DNA of 64,000 nucleotides. It comes from Olsenella sp. An285 (lineage in GTDB: Bacteria; Actinomycetota; Coriobacteriia; Coriobacteriales; Atopobiaceae). Location: contig NZ_NFIZ01000001.1 in the NCBI RefSeq assembly GCF_002159625.1, positions 266,140 through 330,139 of the forward strand. Direction: 5' to 3'. Below, piece by piece: positions 45,276 to 54,097 of this stretch. Both the position numbers and the translations under genes were made by a program. Numbering within the stretch: the first letter of the stretch is position 1; the number at the start of each line of letters is the position of its first letter. The notes beneath the pieces were generated by a model. That model saw nothing but the letters and a program-made list of their open reading frames with translations, made no database searches and was not told where the DNA came from.

Positions 45276-45312
45276 CGCCGCCGAGAGGGTGATTCTCGGC
45301 GGCGCGTTTTTT
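45276..45312. terminator. Bidirectional terminator between convergent genes
   Basis: CGCCGCCGAGA pairs with TCTCGGCGGCG, followed by CGTTTTTT on the plus strand. It ends at the stop codon of lacG and can stop the gene at 44623; A-rich bases before it on the other strand are lacking, so it works best on the plus strand. Confidence 0.8.
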
Positions 45313-46744
45313 ATGCCAGTCGTCCCGTCTGGGCTATGCGCTTGAACCAGTAGGCGCTCGCCTTCGGCGTGCGCTTCTGCGTCTCGAAGTCGACGTAGAA
45401 GAACCCGTAGCGCTTGTTGTAGCCGTTGGTCCAGGAGAACTGGTCTTGCAGGCTCCACATGAAGTAACCGGTGACGTTCACGCCGCATTCAACGGCCTTG
45501 AGGATCCAGCGCAGGTGGTCCTCGACATAGGAGATGCGCTCGGAGTCATCGACCGCGCCGTCCACGAGCTCGTCCTTGCGCCCCATGCCGTTCTCGGTGA
45601 CGAGGAGTTCCTTGTAGTTGGGGTAGCGCAGGGAGATGTCCATCATGAGGTCGAAGAGCCCCTTGGGGTAGATGATCCAGTCCCAATCCGTGGTGGGGAT
45701 GCCGGGGCGCAGCGCGCGCTCGCCCACGCCGGCAACGCGCCAGCGGCCGGTGCCCTTGTCACCCGTGCCGTTGTGATGCAAGTCGTTTTCGCCGTCATAG
45801 GCCTTGAGGAAGCGGCTCTGGTAGTAGTTGATGCCCATGCAGTCGTTGAGCTGGGCGGCGCGCCGCATGATGGCGAGGTCGCCCTCGGGGGCGCGGAACG
45901 TACCGCCGCTCACGGCGCACAGCGCCTCGATGCGGGCGAGCGTGTCGGGCGCGTAGTCGCCGCGGAAGGTGGCGTCGAGCAGCAGGCGGTTCTGCAGCAC
46001 GTCGTCGTTGGCTGCGGCTTCGATATCCGCGGCGCTGCGGGGGTCGTAGGGATACTTGTACTCGAGTGCGTGGATGACGCCGATCTTGCCCGGATGGCCG
46101 CACTCCTCGAAGGCGAGCACCGCCCGCGCGTGGGCGAGCATCATGTTGTGCTGGGCCTGGAGGCACTCGTGCAGGCAGACCTTCTTTCCCAGGGGCCAGG
46201 TGCCCTCGACATAGCGATTGATGGTCGCCGCCGCTATCTCGTTGAAGGTGAACCAGTTCGCGACCTCGGGGAACTCCTCAAAGCAATAGCGCGCGTAGGC
46301 TTCGAAGGCGTCGATGGTGGCGGGGTTGAGGAAGTCGCCGTCGGCATAGAGCGCGGCGGGGGAGTCGAAGTGATGGAGGGTCACGTAGGGCTCGACGCCG
46401 TGGGCTCGGCAGCTGGCGAAGAGGTCGTGGTAGAACCGGACGCCCTCTTCGTTGACCGGACCGGTGCCGCCCTCGGGGAAGATGCGGCTCCAGGCGATCG
46501 ACACGCGGATGCCGTTCATGCCAAAGCGCTCGCACAGCTCAAGGTCGGAGTCGTAGCGGTTGTAGAAATCGCAGGCGGGCTCGGGTGAGAAACGCCCCTG
46601 CTCGGCGAGGTAGTCGTCCCAAGCGACCTTGCCTTTGCCGTGGCTTTGGCAGGCGCCCTCCACTTGGTACGCGGCGGTGGCGCCGCCAAAAACAAAGCTG
46701 TCGGGAAAGCGCTGGGAGGTATCGGCGTGGGACATGTGGCTCAT
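45311..46744 (-). CDS. lacG: 6-phospho-beta-galactosidase (GH1)
   Basis: A 477-residue family 1 glycosidase. Acid/base E169 (NWFTFNEI) and nucleophile E384 (LVTENGMG). The region DWDWIIYPKGLFDLMMDI and the end GYFMWSLQDQFSWTNGYNKRYGFFYVDF follow LacG of Gram-positive lactose operons closely. It cleaves lactose-6-phosphate to glucose and galactose-6-phosphate in the cytoplasm. It follows lacE by 138 bases on the same strand. The start codon has only a weak Shine-Dalgarno; the second Met (residue 4) is an alternative. Confidence 0.93.
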   Translation of the reverse strand: MSHMSHADTSQRFPDSFVFGGATAAYQVEGACQSHGKGKVAWDDYLAEQGRFSPEPACDFYNRYDSDLELCERFGMNGIRVSIAWSRIFPEGGTGPVNEEGVRFYHDLFASCRAHGVEPYVTLHHFDSPAALYADGDFLNPATIDAFEAYARYCFEEFPEVANWFTFNEIAAATINRYVEGTWPLGKKVCLHECLQAQHNMMLAHARAVLAFEECGHPGKIGVIHALEYKYPYDPRSAADIEAAANDDVLQNRLLLDATFRGDYAPDTLARIEALCAVSGGTFRAPEGDLAIMRRAAQLNDCMGINYYQSRFLKAYDGENDLHHNGTGDKGTGRWRVAGVGERALRPGIPTTDWDWIIYPKGLFDLMMDISLRYPNYKELLVTENGMGRKDELVDGAVDDSERISYVEDHLRWILKAVECGVNVTGYFMWSLQDQFSWTNGYNKRYGFFYVDFETQKRTPKASAYWFKRIAQTGRLA

Positions 46745-46882
46745 GGCGAATCCAATCTTGTTTGAAGGACTGTTAGGGCTGAAGGGGTTAGGGGCGGTCC
46801 GGGAGAAGACGGTAGAGCGTGCTGCCCCCGGACCGCGGAAATGGGGGGCTCTATTCGAGCGCGCCGTCGCACGTGCAGGGAT

Positions 46883-48757
46883 CTAGAGGCCCAACTGCTG
46901 GGCTACAAATGCCAGCGATGCCTCGCCGTCGCGGGTGAGGTCGATGTACTGCTTGCCGCGGGTGACGCAGCAGGCAACGCCCATACGCTCGCCGTCGGCC
47001 TTGAGGTCGTCGAAGTAGGACGCTGCCTGGGGCGCCAGGATAACAAGGTCAAAGTCCGGCATGATGTCCAGATGGCTGCCGTAAGCGTCCGCTGCGGTCT
47101 CAAGGTCGATGCCGTGCTCGCGGGCAGCTTTGGCCAGCGCGTTGGCGAGCAGGCCGGAGGTTCCGCCTCCCTGGCACAGGACAAGGACGCGACGACCGTT
47201 GAGCGCTGCATAGGGGTCGCTCGCAGCGGCGATGGTGCTGGACGAGGCGCTGGCAACGGCGTTATCAGATGCAGCGGGGGTGGTGTTGCCCGCAGATTCT
47301 TCGTCCATAGACTGGCCGGCGGCACGCTTTTTCTCTGCTGCCATGCTCGCAGCGGCCTTGGCGACGGCACCGGTGGCGACGCTTGCGGTGTCGGCCTTGC
47401 CCTGGAATGCGGCGTTCATGGCAGCCTGCTTATGGGCGGCGCGCTGGGCGACCTCAGCCTGATCGGCCTCGGCTTCTTCAGCGCACTTCTCGCGGTCGTA
47501 TACCTTGAAGAAGGGGAAATAGATGAGGAAATCGACAATCAGCAGGGCGGGGATGAGCAGGAACGCAAGGGGCTGAAGTCCCAGGCCCATGGCGATGCCA
47601 ACGGGTGCGGGGGTGGTCCAGGGAAGGCTGAACATGAAGCCGTTCATACCCAAGACGTCGATGAAGAACTTGGTGATCCAGATATTGGCGATGGGCGCGA
47701 AGATGAAGGGGATGAAGAAGATGGGGTTCAAGACCATGGGCGCGCCGAAGAGGAACGGTTCGTTGACGCCAAAGCAAACCGGTACGGCTGAGGCACGGCC
47801 CACGGCGCGCATCTCTTTGGACTTGGCGAGGAAGGCGAACATGAAGCAGATCACCAACGTGGCACCAGTGCCGCCCATGGCGACGACGAAATCCTGAAGC
47901 GGTTTGGTGAGGACGGCGGTTGCGTGCTCGCCGGCCTGGTACATGGCCATGTTGAGCTCGAGGTTGGAGATGAGGGCGGCGGAGATTGCGGGCTCGATGA
48001 TGGAGGGGCCGTGGACGCCTACAAACCAGAAGAGAGACATGGCGCCGTAGATGATGGCGAGGCCAACATAGCCGTCTGCCGCGGAGAAGAGCGGCTGGAA
48101 CACCTGGATAACGCCTTCGGCGAAACAGAAGCCAAAGATGTTGCGGAATGCAAAGTCAAAGCCCCAGAAGAAGACCAGGCAGACGCCAAAGGGGATGATG
48201 TCCTTGAAGGTCTGGGAGATATTGGGCGGCACCTGTTCGGGCATCCTGATGGTGATGTTGCGCTTGATAAAGAACTTGTAGATGATGCCGGTGGCGAACG
48301 CGCAGATAAAGGCGGTTAGCAGGCCCTTGGATCCCATGTAGCCGTTGGCGAGGCCGGAGATGGAGACCCCGTTATCCGTGAAGCTGATGGCGTCGCTGGA
48401 GAGCAGCAGAAAACCGATGAGCGATGCGATCATGACCGAGATGAAGTTGATCTGGTTGTTCTTGGGCAGGTCGCGGTTTTGCGCATCGCAGAAGTGCTTG
48501 GCCGTGGTGGCCGCTGCGCAGATGCCGACGATGCCCATCGAGTAGTTGTAGGCCTTCATGAGCACGTCGTTGATCTCTGCGGGCCAGTAGAAGCCCCAGA
48601 CGTTGGGGACGGCGCTGACGAGCAGGAAGACGCTCGACACGATGATGATGGGCATGACGGAGATGAAGCCGTCGCGAATCGCCTTGAGGTACTTGTTGCG
48701 CGCGATGGCGTTGAAGAAGGGCTTTCCCTTCTCGATGAGCGCGATGAGTTTTTCCAT
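46883..48757 (-). CDS. lacE: PTS lactose-specific IICB component
   Basis: A 624-residue membrane phosphotransferase. The EIIC domain (residues about 1-415) has VGVHGPSIIEPAISA, GGTGATL and CFGVNEPFLFGAPMVLNP, all hallmarks of the lactose/cellobiose family. A long Ala-rich linker follows, then an EIIB domain with the phosphocysteine near residue 528 (VLVLCQGGGTSG). It imports and phosphorylates lactose with LacF. The start is set by GGAGG seven bases before ATG 48757. The linker, about 100 residues and rich in Ala/Ser, is longer than usual. Two operator-like sites lie upstream. Confidence 0.93.
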   Translation of the reverse strand: MEKLIALIEKGKPFFNAIARNKYLKAIRDGFISVMPIIIVSSVFLLVSAVPNVWGFYWPAEINDVLMKAYNYSMGIVGICAAATTAKHFCDAQNRDLPKNNQINFISVMIASLIGFLLLSSDAISFTDNGVSISGLANGYMGSKGLLTAFICAFATGIIYKFFIKRNITIRMPEQVPPNISQTFKDIIPFGVCLVFFWGFDFAFRNIFGFCFAEGVIQVFQPLFSAADGYVGLAIIYGAMSLFWFVGVHGPSIIEPAISAALISNLELNMAMYQAGEHATAVLTKPLQDFVVAMGGTGATLVICFMFAFLAKSKEMRAVGRASAVPVCFGVNEPFLFGAPMVLNPIFFIPFIFAPIANIWITKFFIDVLGMNGFMFSLPWTTPAPVGIAMGLGLQPLAFLLIPALLIVDFLIYFPFFKVYDREKCAEEAEADQAEVAQRAAHKQAAMNAAFQGKADTASVATGAVAKAAASMAAEKKRAAGQSMDEESAGNTTPAASDNAVASASSSTIAAASDPYAALNGRRVLVLCQGGGTSGLLANALAKAAREHGIDLETAADAYGSHLDIMPDFDLVILAPQAASYFDDLKADGERMGVACCVTRGKQYIDLTRDGEASLAFVAQQLGL

Positions 48758-48871
48758 GGATCCTCCGTTCACATGGCAGGTTGTTCCGCAGATGTCAATA
48801 GCCAGCTGAAAACAGGTGTCTGCGGTGGGCGGCGGCTGCATGACGGGCCTGTTGCCCGGATGCGATCCCGT

Positions 48872-48912
48872 AATGAGCACGTGCCCATAACTACAATGAG
48901 CACGTTAACATA
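48872..48912. promoter_or_regulatory. Two LacI-type operator sites upstream of lacE
   Basis: AATGAGCACGTGCCCATA (48872-48889) and AATGAGCACGTTAACATA (48895-48912) share the left half AATGAGCACG and are 23 bases apart (about two helical turns). The perfect palindromic version is found before lacF (50563-50580). They lie between lacE (minus) and the LacI-family gene (plus), so both may be controlled. Confidence 0.72.
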
Positions 48913-49017
48913 CGGCATGCGAGATCGACCGAGCCGCCGTGAGGCGGTCTGTGAAGGGCGTGAAATCGTCCGTGAGCGGCGTTGGCCGCTCGGCGGCGAT
49001 GATGATAGAGTGGGCCA

Positions 49018-50097
49018 GTGCGTCTTGAACAAGTCGAGGGGGGTGCCCGAGTGGGGCGGTCGGTAGCAGGAGAGACGGGTGCGGCGGCGGGCCGGCGCGG
49101 AACCCGCGCGGTGTCGATGGCGGACGTCGCGCGCTTGGCGGGCGTCTCGCGCCAGACGGTCTCGCGCGTGGTGAACAATCAGGCGTGCGTTGTCGAGGAG
49201 ACACGCAAGCGCGTCGAGGACGCCATGGATGAGCTCGGCTTCTACCCAAGCTTCGCCGGCAGGTCCCTGCGCGGCGGGAAGTACGGCTGCATAGGCCTGT
49301 GCATGTTCAACATCACCCGCGCCGGCAACGTGGCGACTCTCGACGGCATCGTCTCCGCGGCGCGCGATTGCGGCTACGCGGTGACGCTCGTCGAGTTCGA
49401 CGAGGGAGGGCCGGTGCGCCTTCGCGACGTCGCGCGCCGCCTGGCGGAGCTTCCCGTTGACGGCATGATCTTCAACACCAACCGCGCGGTGGAGGACTTC
49501 GACGAGTTCAAGCCCGTGCCCGGCCTGCCCACGATCATCATCTCGATGAAGGAGCATCCTCGTTGCACGACGATAGACTCCGATCAGTACGGCTGCTCGC
49601 GCATGGTCGTCGACTATCTGCGGGAGCGCGGCCATGCGCACATCAGGCACCTCGCCGGACCCGAGGGCTCGATCACGGCCGACTTCCGCCTGCGCGGCTG
49701 GGCCGACGCCCTCGACGCTGCCGGGCTTGAGCGGCTCGAGCCCCTGCGCGGCGATTGGACGGCGGACAGCGGTTATGAGCTTGGCGTCAAGCTTGCGCAG
49801 GACAAGGACATGACAGCGCTGTACGTCGGCAACGACCAGATGGCGATGGGGGCGATGACCGCCCTGAGGACCCATGGGCGTCGGGTGCCCGAGGACGTGA
49901 GCGTCGTGGGTGTGGACGACTCCCTGCAAGGCGTGGTGCCGCACAACACGTTGACCACGGTTCGATTTGACCTGCGCGAGCGGGGAAAGAGGACGTTCGA
50001 CCACTTCTTCGCCCAGATGTCGGGGGAGGAGCGCGTCGAGGCGGTGCGTCTTCCGGGTGCAATAGTCGAGCGCGCCACGGTCGCGGTGAGACCGTAG
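49018..50097 (+). CDS. LacI-family transcriptional regulator of the lactose module
   Basis: About 359 residues. The HTH begins after a roughly 30-residue extension (SMADVARLAGVSRQTVSRVVNNQACV), followed by a periplasmic-binding-protein-like sensor domain (YGCIGLCMFN, DGMIFNTN, ALYVGNDQMAMGAM, SVVGVDDSLQG). The start is uncertain: GTG 49018 is the longest, and GTG 49051, with GAGGGGGG nine bases before it, is a good alternative. It lies among the lactose genes and is divergent from lacE. Gram-positive lactose operons more often use a DeoR-type LacR, so a LacI protein here is less usual. The inducer is unknown. Confidence 0.88.
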   Translation: MRLEQVEGGARVGRSVAGETGAAAGRRGTRAVSMADVARLAGVSRQTVSRVVNNQACVVEETRKRVEDAMDELGFYPSFAGRSLRGGKYGCIGLCMFNITRAGNVATLDGIVSAARDCGYAVTLVEFDEGGPVRLRDVARRLAELPVDGMIFNTNRAVEDFDEFKPVPGLPTIIISMKEHPRCTTIDSDQYGCSRMVVDYLRERGHAHIRHLAGPEGSITADFRLRGWADALDAAGLERLEPLRGDWTADSGYELGVKLAQDKDMTALYVGNDQMAMGAMTALRTHGRRVPEDVSVVGVDDSLQGVVPHNTLTTVRFDLRERGKRTFDHFFAQMSGEERVEAVRLPGAIVERATVAVRP

Positions 50098-50206
50098 CGC
50101 GCTCGGATTCACATACCCTGGGGCGATGCTCGGAGTGTTTTGATTCGCCGCGAGCCCAGGGTGAGCGTGTGTGACCGTGCCGGGGCGATAGGACCTTGGC
50201 GCCCGC

Positions 50207-50545
50207 CTAGGCGAGCTTCGCCTCGAGCGAGGCGATTCGCTCATAGGCGTCTATGGTGAAGCGGGTCTGCTTCTCGAGCATCATGGTGGTCATGAGGGTG
50301 TCCTGGGCGTGGACCATGATGAAGGTGACGTCCATTTCGCAGCCGCCCGCCTCTTGGGAAAGCAGCCGGGTTTGGACATTGTGGGCGTCGATGAGCGCCT
50401 GCTTCGCCGAGGCGTGGAGTTCGCGCGCCCCGGCGATGTCGCCGGAGCTGGCCTTCTCGCATGCGGTGAGCAGGTCGGTCTGGGCGTCCCCCGCGTAAGC
50501 GATGATTTCAAAACCGATCATCGAGATTTCTTCTTTAGATGCCAC
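50207..50545 (-). CDS. lacF: PTS lactose-specific IIA component
   Basis: A 112-residue helical protein; phosphorylatable H79 (FIMVHAQDTLM) and metal-binding D82, with the family motif LVxAGxA-like region YAGDAQTDLL. It relays phosphate from HPr to the LacE EIIB domain and works as a trimer. GTG start after AAGGAGG (50552-50558). It is convergent with the LacI gene and not in the usual lacFEG order. A perfect operator palindrome lies just upstream. Confidence 0.92.
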   Translation of the reverse strand: MASKEEISMIGFEIIAYAGDAQTDLLTACEKASSGDIAGARELHASAKQALIDAHNVQTRLLSQEAGGCEMDVTFIMVHAQDTLMTTMMLEKQTRFTIDAYERIASLEAKLA

Positions 50546-50562
50546 GAGGCTCCTCCTTTCTA

Positions 50563-50580
50563 AATGAGCACGTGCTCATT
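50563..50580. promoter_or_regulatory. Perfect LacI-type operator upstream of lacF
   Basis: AATGAGCACGTGCTCATT is an 18-base perfect palindrome with the central CG typical of LacI-family operators. It lies 18 bases upstream of the lacF GTG, where it would block the promoter or early elongation. It shares its left half with the sites upstream of lacE. Confidence 0.82.
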
Positions 50581-50765
50581 TTGGTGGATAAAAAAAACGT
50601 AGAGCATCCGGGCACAACGCAGCCTAGCATAGCAACAAAAGTAAACACCTTGCTATACGCATGGAGATGGATAGATGGTATGAATAGCCCGGTAAACGGT
50701 GGATAGTGCAAGATTCGAACGAATATCCTCGAAGATTACGTGAGTTTGAAATAGTTCTTGCATGA

Positions 50766-50795
50766 TTGAAAGTGTTTAATTATGTTGAATAATGT
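50766..50795 (+). promoter_or_regulatory. Candidate promoter of lacAB
   Basis: TTGAAA (50766-50771) and TAATGT (50790-50795), 18 bases apart, in an AT-rich stretch 55 bases before the lacA start. The rest of this 304-base gap holds the operator at 50563 and no gene. Confidence 0.45.
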
Positions 50796-50849
50796 GAATA
50801 GGCACAATGACGCGCAACGTGAGCGTCATGGGAAAAGGAGGAGGGCAAC

Positions 50850-51278
50850 ACGAGGGTTGTCCTCGGTTCTGACGCGGCTGGCATGCCGCTCAAGGAACTC
50901 GTCAAGGAGACGCTGATAGAGGACGGCCACGCGGTCGTGGACCTGTCCGAGACCCCTGCCGCGGACTTCGTGGACTCCGCCTGCGCGGTCGCCGCGGACC
51001 TGCTTGAGAACGAGGGTTCCCAGGGTCTTTGCTTCGACGAGTACGGCGTGGGCAGCTACCTCGCCGCCACCCGCGTGAAGGGCATGGTTGCCGCCAACAT
51101 CTCCGACGAGCGCAGCGCCTACATGACCCGCGAGCACAAGAACGCCCGCATGGTCTGCATGGGCTCCGGCGTCGTCGGCCCCGAGGTCGCCAAGAAGATC
51201 GCCCGTGAGTTCCTGAAGGCCGACTACGCCGCCGGCCGTCATCAGATCCGCGTCGATATGCTCAACAAGATGGCCTAA
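50850..51278 (+). CDS. lacA: Galactose-6-phosphate isomerase subunit LacA, apparently with an ACG start
   Basis: A 142-residue RpiB-family protein when read from ACG 50850: (M)RVVLGSDAAGMPLKELVKE matches the conserved GSDAAG start of LacA. The in-frame TGA at 50820 and the lack of ATG, GTG or TTG between it and ATG 50883 leave ACG as the only start that keeps the substrate-binding motif; AAAGGAGG lies eight bases before it. Other conserved parts: DFVDSACAVAADLL, CFDEYGVGSYLAATRVKGMVAANISDE. With LacB it converts galactose-6-P to tagatose-6-P. A sequencing error at the start codon is possible. Confidence 0.88.
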   Translation, partial: TRVVLGSDAAGMPLKELVKETLIEDGHAVVDLSETPAADFVDSACAVAADLLENEGSQGLCFDEYGVGSYLAATRVKGMVAANISDERSAYMTREHKNARMVCMGSGVVGPEVAKKIAREFLKADYAAGRHQIRVDMLNKMA

Positions 51279-51290
51279 GGGGGACAAGAA

Positions 51291-51818
51291 ATGACCAAGA
51301 AGATCGTCGCCCTCGGCTGCGACCACATCGTCACCGACGAGAAGACCTACCTGCACGACCGCCTCGAGGAGGCCGGCTACGAGGTGCTGGACTGCGGCAC
51401 GTTCAGCCACACCCGCACCCACTACCCCATCTACGGCAAGGCCGTGGGCGAGGCCGTGGCCTTCGGCGAGGCCGACCTGGGCGTCGTGCTCTGCGGCACC
51501 GGCATCGGCATCACCAACTCGGTGAACAAGGTTCCCGGCGCCCGCTGCGCCCTGGTCCGTGACATGACGAGCGCCCTGTACGCCCGCCGCGAGCTCAACG
51601 CCAACGTCGTCGGCTTCGGCGGCAAGATCACCGGTGAGTTCCTCATGGCCGATATCATGCTCGCCTTCCTCGAGGCCGAGTACGAGTCCACGCCCGAGCG
51701 TGACGCCCTGGTGGCCAAGATCGACGCCGTCAACAAGGCCGACGCCGAGGCTCAGGCCGATCCGCACTTCTTCGATGAGTTCATCGAGAAGTGGGATCGC
51801 GGAGGCTATCACGACTAG
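51291..51818 (+). CDS. lacB: Galactose-6-phosphate isomerase subunit LacB
   Basis: A 175-residue protein: [39 protein letters not shown] and [23 protein letters not shown] are the LacB active-site segments. It forms the heteromeric isomerase with LacA, 12 bases upstream. Downstream lacC and lacD, expected in a tagatose pathway operon, are absent; a broken IS element follows instead. Confidence 0.94.
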   Translation: MTKKIVALGCDHIVTDEKTYLHDRLEEAGYEVLDCGTFSHTRTHYPIYGKAVGEAVAFGEADLGVVLCGTGIGITNSVNKVPGARCALVRDMTSALYARRELNANVVGFGGKITGEFLMADIMLAFLEAEYESTPERDALVAKIDAVNKADAEAQADPHFFDEFIEKWDRGGYHD

Positions 51819-51854
51819 TGCGGGCTTGCGTCCTGTGGCATAGCACCCCCTCAT

Positions 51855-51885
51855 CAGACGGGCCCGGGACTCCCGGGCCCGTCTG
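51855..51885 (+). terminator. Hairpin after lacB
   Basis: CAGACGGGCCCGGGA and TCCCGGGCCCGTCTG form a perfect 15-base stem with almost no loop, 36 bases after the lacB stop. There is no T run, so this may be a stabiliser or an unusual terminator. Confidence 0.6.
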
Positions 51886-51982
51886 CGCTATGCGGCGCGG
51901 GTCGCTCGAACTCACCGGCCTTGCGGTACATGGTGCCGCACGCCGCGAACGCCGTGGGCGTACAACCTGACTTTTGCAGCTG

Positions 51983-52022
51983 AAAAGGGCGGTTCTCCAC
52001 CGTCTAGCTGGGAGAACCGCCC
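51983..52022 (-). terminator. Terminator of the IS1634-type transposase
   Basis: GGGCGGTTCTCC and GGAGAACCGCCC form the stem; on the minus strand TTTT follows. It lies 33 bases past the transposase stop. The adjacent 51886-51980 carries no recognisable gene. Confidence 0.7.
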
Positions 52023-52055
52023 TCTCCGCGATGACTTTTCACGACGTGGTACGCC

Positions 52056-53367
52056 TCAGCTCCTCGGTTTCCTCACGGACGCCATGATCTCGCGCACCCT
52101 GCCCTTGGACGCGACCCGACGCGTCAGGTCGATGCCTGTCGACTCGCCGAGCGCGTCGGTCAGGTCGGTGCGGTAGTCGAAGATCCAGTGGTTCCCGTCG
52201 AGGCGGTGCCCAACGACGCCCGAGAGCGCCTCCTGCACCGCGCCGGCCGAGGGCCTCGACCCCGTCGCCCGCCCGACGTCGGCCTGCATCAGGCGCATGA
52301 CGAGCAGCGCCAGGAAGCACGCGAGGAAGTGGGAGCGGATGTGCGCCTCGGTCGACACGTAGACCGGCCGCGCGTCCATCTCCCCCTTGACCACGCGGAA
52401 CGACTCCTCGATCCTCCACAGGCCCCGGTAGCAGTCGATGACCTCCCCGTCGGCCATGTCCTGCTCGGAGGTGACGATGCAGCAGTACCCGTCGCAGCGG
52501 GCGTCCCCGGCGATCCGGGCCTCGTCGAGGACCCAGGCGGTGGCGCCGACCTCGCCGGTCTCGGGGTCCACGGGCACCGGCCTCGCGTAGCGCGAGCTCG
52601 ACCTCTCGTAGGCGCGCGCCGCGTCGCCGCGCGCGATCGCGCGCAGGCTCTTCTCCACCACCTTGGCGCGCTCGGCGCGGCTCCTCTCCGCGTACCTCCT
52701 GGACCAGAACGCCACCTGCTTGACGGGCACCATGACCCTCTTCCTGCGGCCGTCCTCGCCGGTGACGTAGACCGCCTTCTCGCCGATGCGGGACTTCACC
52801 TTGTACGTCCCCTCCTCGTTCGAGGCGTAGCCCTCGTCGGCCAGCACCCAGGACCTGAGCCCGGCGTCCGCCCTGCGCACGCTCTGCGAGAAGACGTAGC
52901 CGTTGCCGTCCAGGATGCAGCGGGCGATGTTCGCCGAGGCGTTGAGGCCCTTGTCGGCGACCACGACGACCCGCTCCGGGCTGTCGGGCCCGAACCGCAC
53001 GCCCGCCCCCCTCCATCGCCGGCACGAGCGTCGCGACGTCGGGCGCGTTCCCCGGGAACAGCGCGTAGTCCAGCGGGATCCCGTCGGCGTCGAGGAACAG
53101 CCCCATCTGCACGATCGGGCTCGGCCGGCGCTCCTTGGAGACCCCGCGCATGCGGAAGCCGTCCTCGTCCTCGACCTCGAAGAAGAAGTTGGTGACGTCG
53201 TAGTAGAGCACGCGGGTGTCCCGGGGGCCGCGCGCCGCCTCGAGCGAGGCGTTCGCGTGCGCGACCAGCTCGCCGCGCCTCTCGTCGAGGTAGGTGAGCG
53301 CGCGGTAAAGGTCAATTATATCATGCACCGACAAGCACCTAGTATAATAGTCATATGATCGACACAA
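52056..53367 (-). pseudogene. IS1634-type transposase, 5'-truncated and frameshifted
   Basis: Two overlapping frames together encode a DDE transposase of the IS1634/IS4 superfamily. The N-terminal part runs from 53367 to about 53006 (YYDVTNFFFEVEDEDGFRMRG, IPLDYALFPGN). The C-terminal part runs from about 53005 to 52056 (VVVVADKGLNASANI, GYCCIVTSEQDM, YRGLWRIEESFRVVKGEM with the catalytic Glu). The frames meet at a run of six C (53006-53011). The usual N-terminal about 100 residues are missing. This is either a decayed copy, or one that could shift frame at the run; the missing 5' end favours decay. Confidence 0.78.
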
Positions 53368-53369
53368 AG

Positions 53370-53391
53370 AAAAAGGCCCTCTAGCAGGGCC
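53370..53391 (-). terminator. Minus-strand hairpin with T run at the IS1634 remnant edge
   Basis: GGCCCT-CTAGC-AGGGCC stem with TTTTTCTTTG after it on the minus strand. It marks the border between the IS remnant and the dehydrogenase fragment. Confidence 0.6.
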
Positions 53392-53404
53392 GATAGCGCG
53401 CTAT

Positions 53405-53986
53405 TTATCCGATACGGCTGCAAAACTCGGGAGCTACTTCGGCACCCCGCGCGAGACCAGCGTCACCGATGACATCAACCTCGCCATCCAGCGCAACGTC
53501 ATCCGCAACTTGCGCGCCGTTGCCGCAAACGACCAGGACCTCGCGGCACGCTCCGAGCTCGTCTACGACTCCGCGATGGCCGAGAACGGCGTGCTCAAGG
53601 TGGGCAAGGTCACGGACTTCCAGGCGCACATGATTCAGCATCAGTACGGCGCCTACACCCATACCAACCACGGCATGGGCCTCGCGGTGATCCACCCGGC
53701 GCTCTACCGCCACCTGGCGCCCGAGGCGCCCGCGCAGTTCGCCCGCTGGGCGCGCGAGGTCTGGGGCGTGGCCGAGAAGGACGACCTTGCCGCGGCCATG
53801 GCCGGCATCGACGCGCTCGCCGCGTTCACAGCGGAGATGGGGCTGCCGACCACGTTTTCCGAGCTCGGCGGCGATGCCTCCGACGAGACGCTTCGCGCCG
53901 TGGCGGACACGTGCCTTCTCATGCCCGGCTGCGCCAAGCAGCTGAGCCGCGATGAGGTCTTCCAGATCCTGACCGAGTGTCGGTAG
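53405..53986 (+). pseudogene. 3' fragment of an iron-containing alcohol dehydrogenase
   Basis: In-frame from about 53405 the sequence reads LSDTAAKLGSYFGTP, then DDINLAIQRNVIRNLRAVAAN, QHQYGAYTHTNHGMGLAVIHPALYRHL with the metal-site His region, and TTFSELGG. This is the C-terminal half of a YqhD/butanol-dehydrogenase-type Fe-ADH. The N-terminal NAD(P)-binding half and start are missing; the break coincides with the IS1634 remnant, so insertion and deletion probably removed them. ATG 53510 is internal and not a natural start. Confidence 0.75.
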
Positions 53987-54097
53987 GACGGTCCTTCTCG
54001 TCTAAGTGTCCGAAACCCGCATATGAAAACCCGCGTGCGGTCGGAAAACAATCTGGGAACGTATCATAGGTGTACAAACAACCGAAGGGGGGCGGCG

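Noticed and set aside
50641..50795. AT-rich region before lacA as DeoR-type LacR operators
   Set aside because: TGTTT-like words are present but no consistent spacing or palindrome, and the local regulator is of the LacI type.
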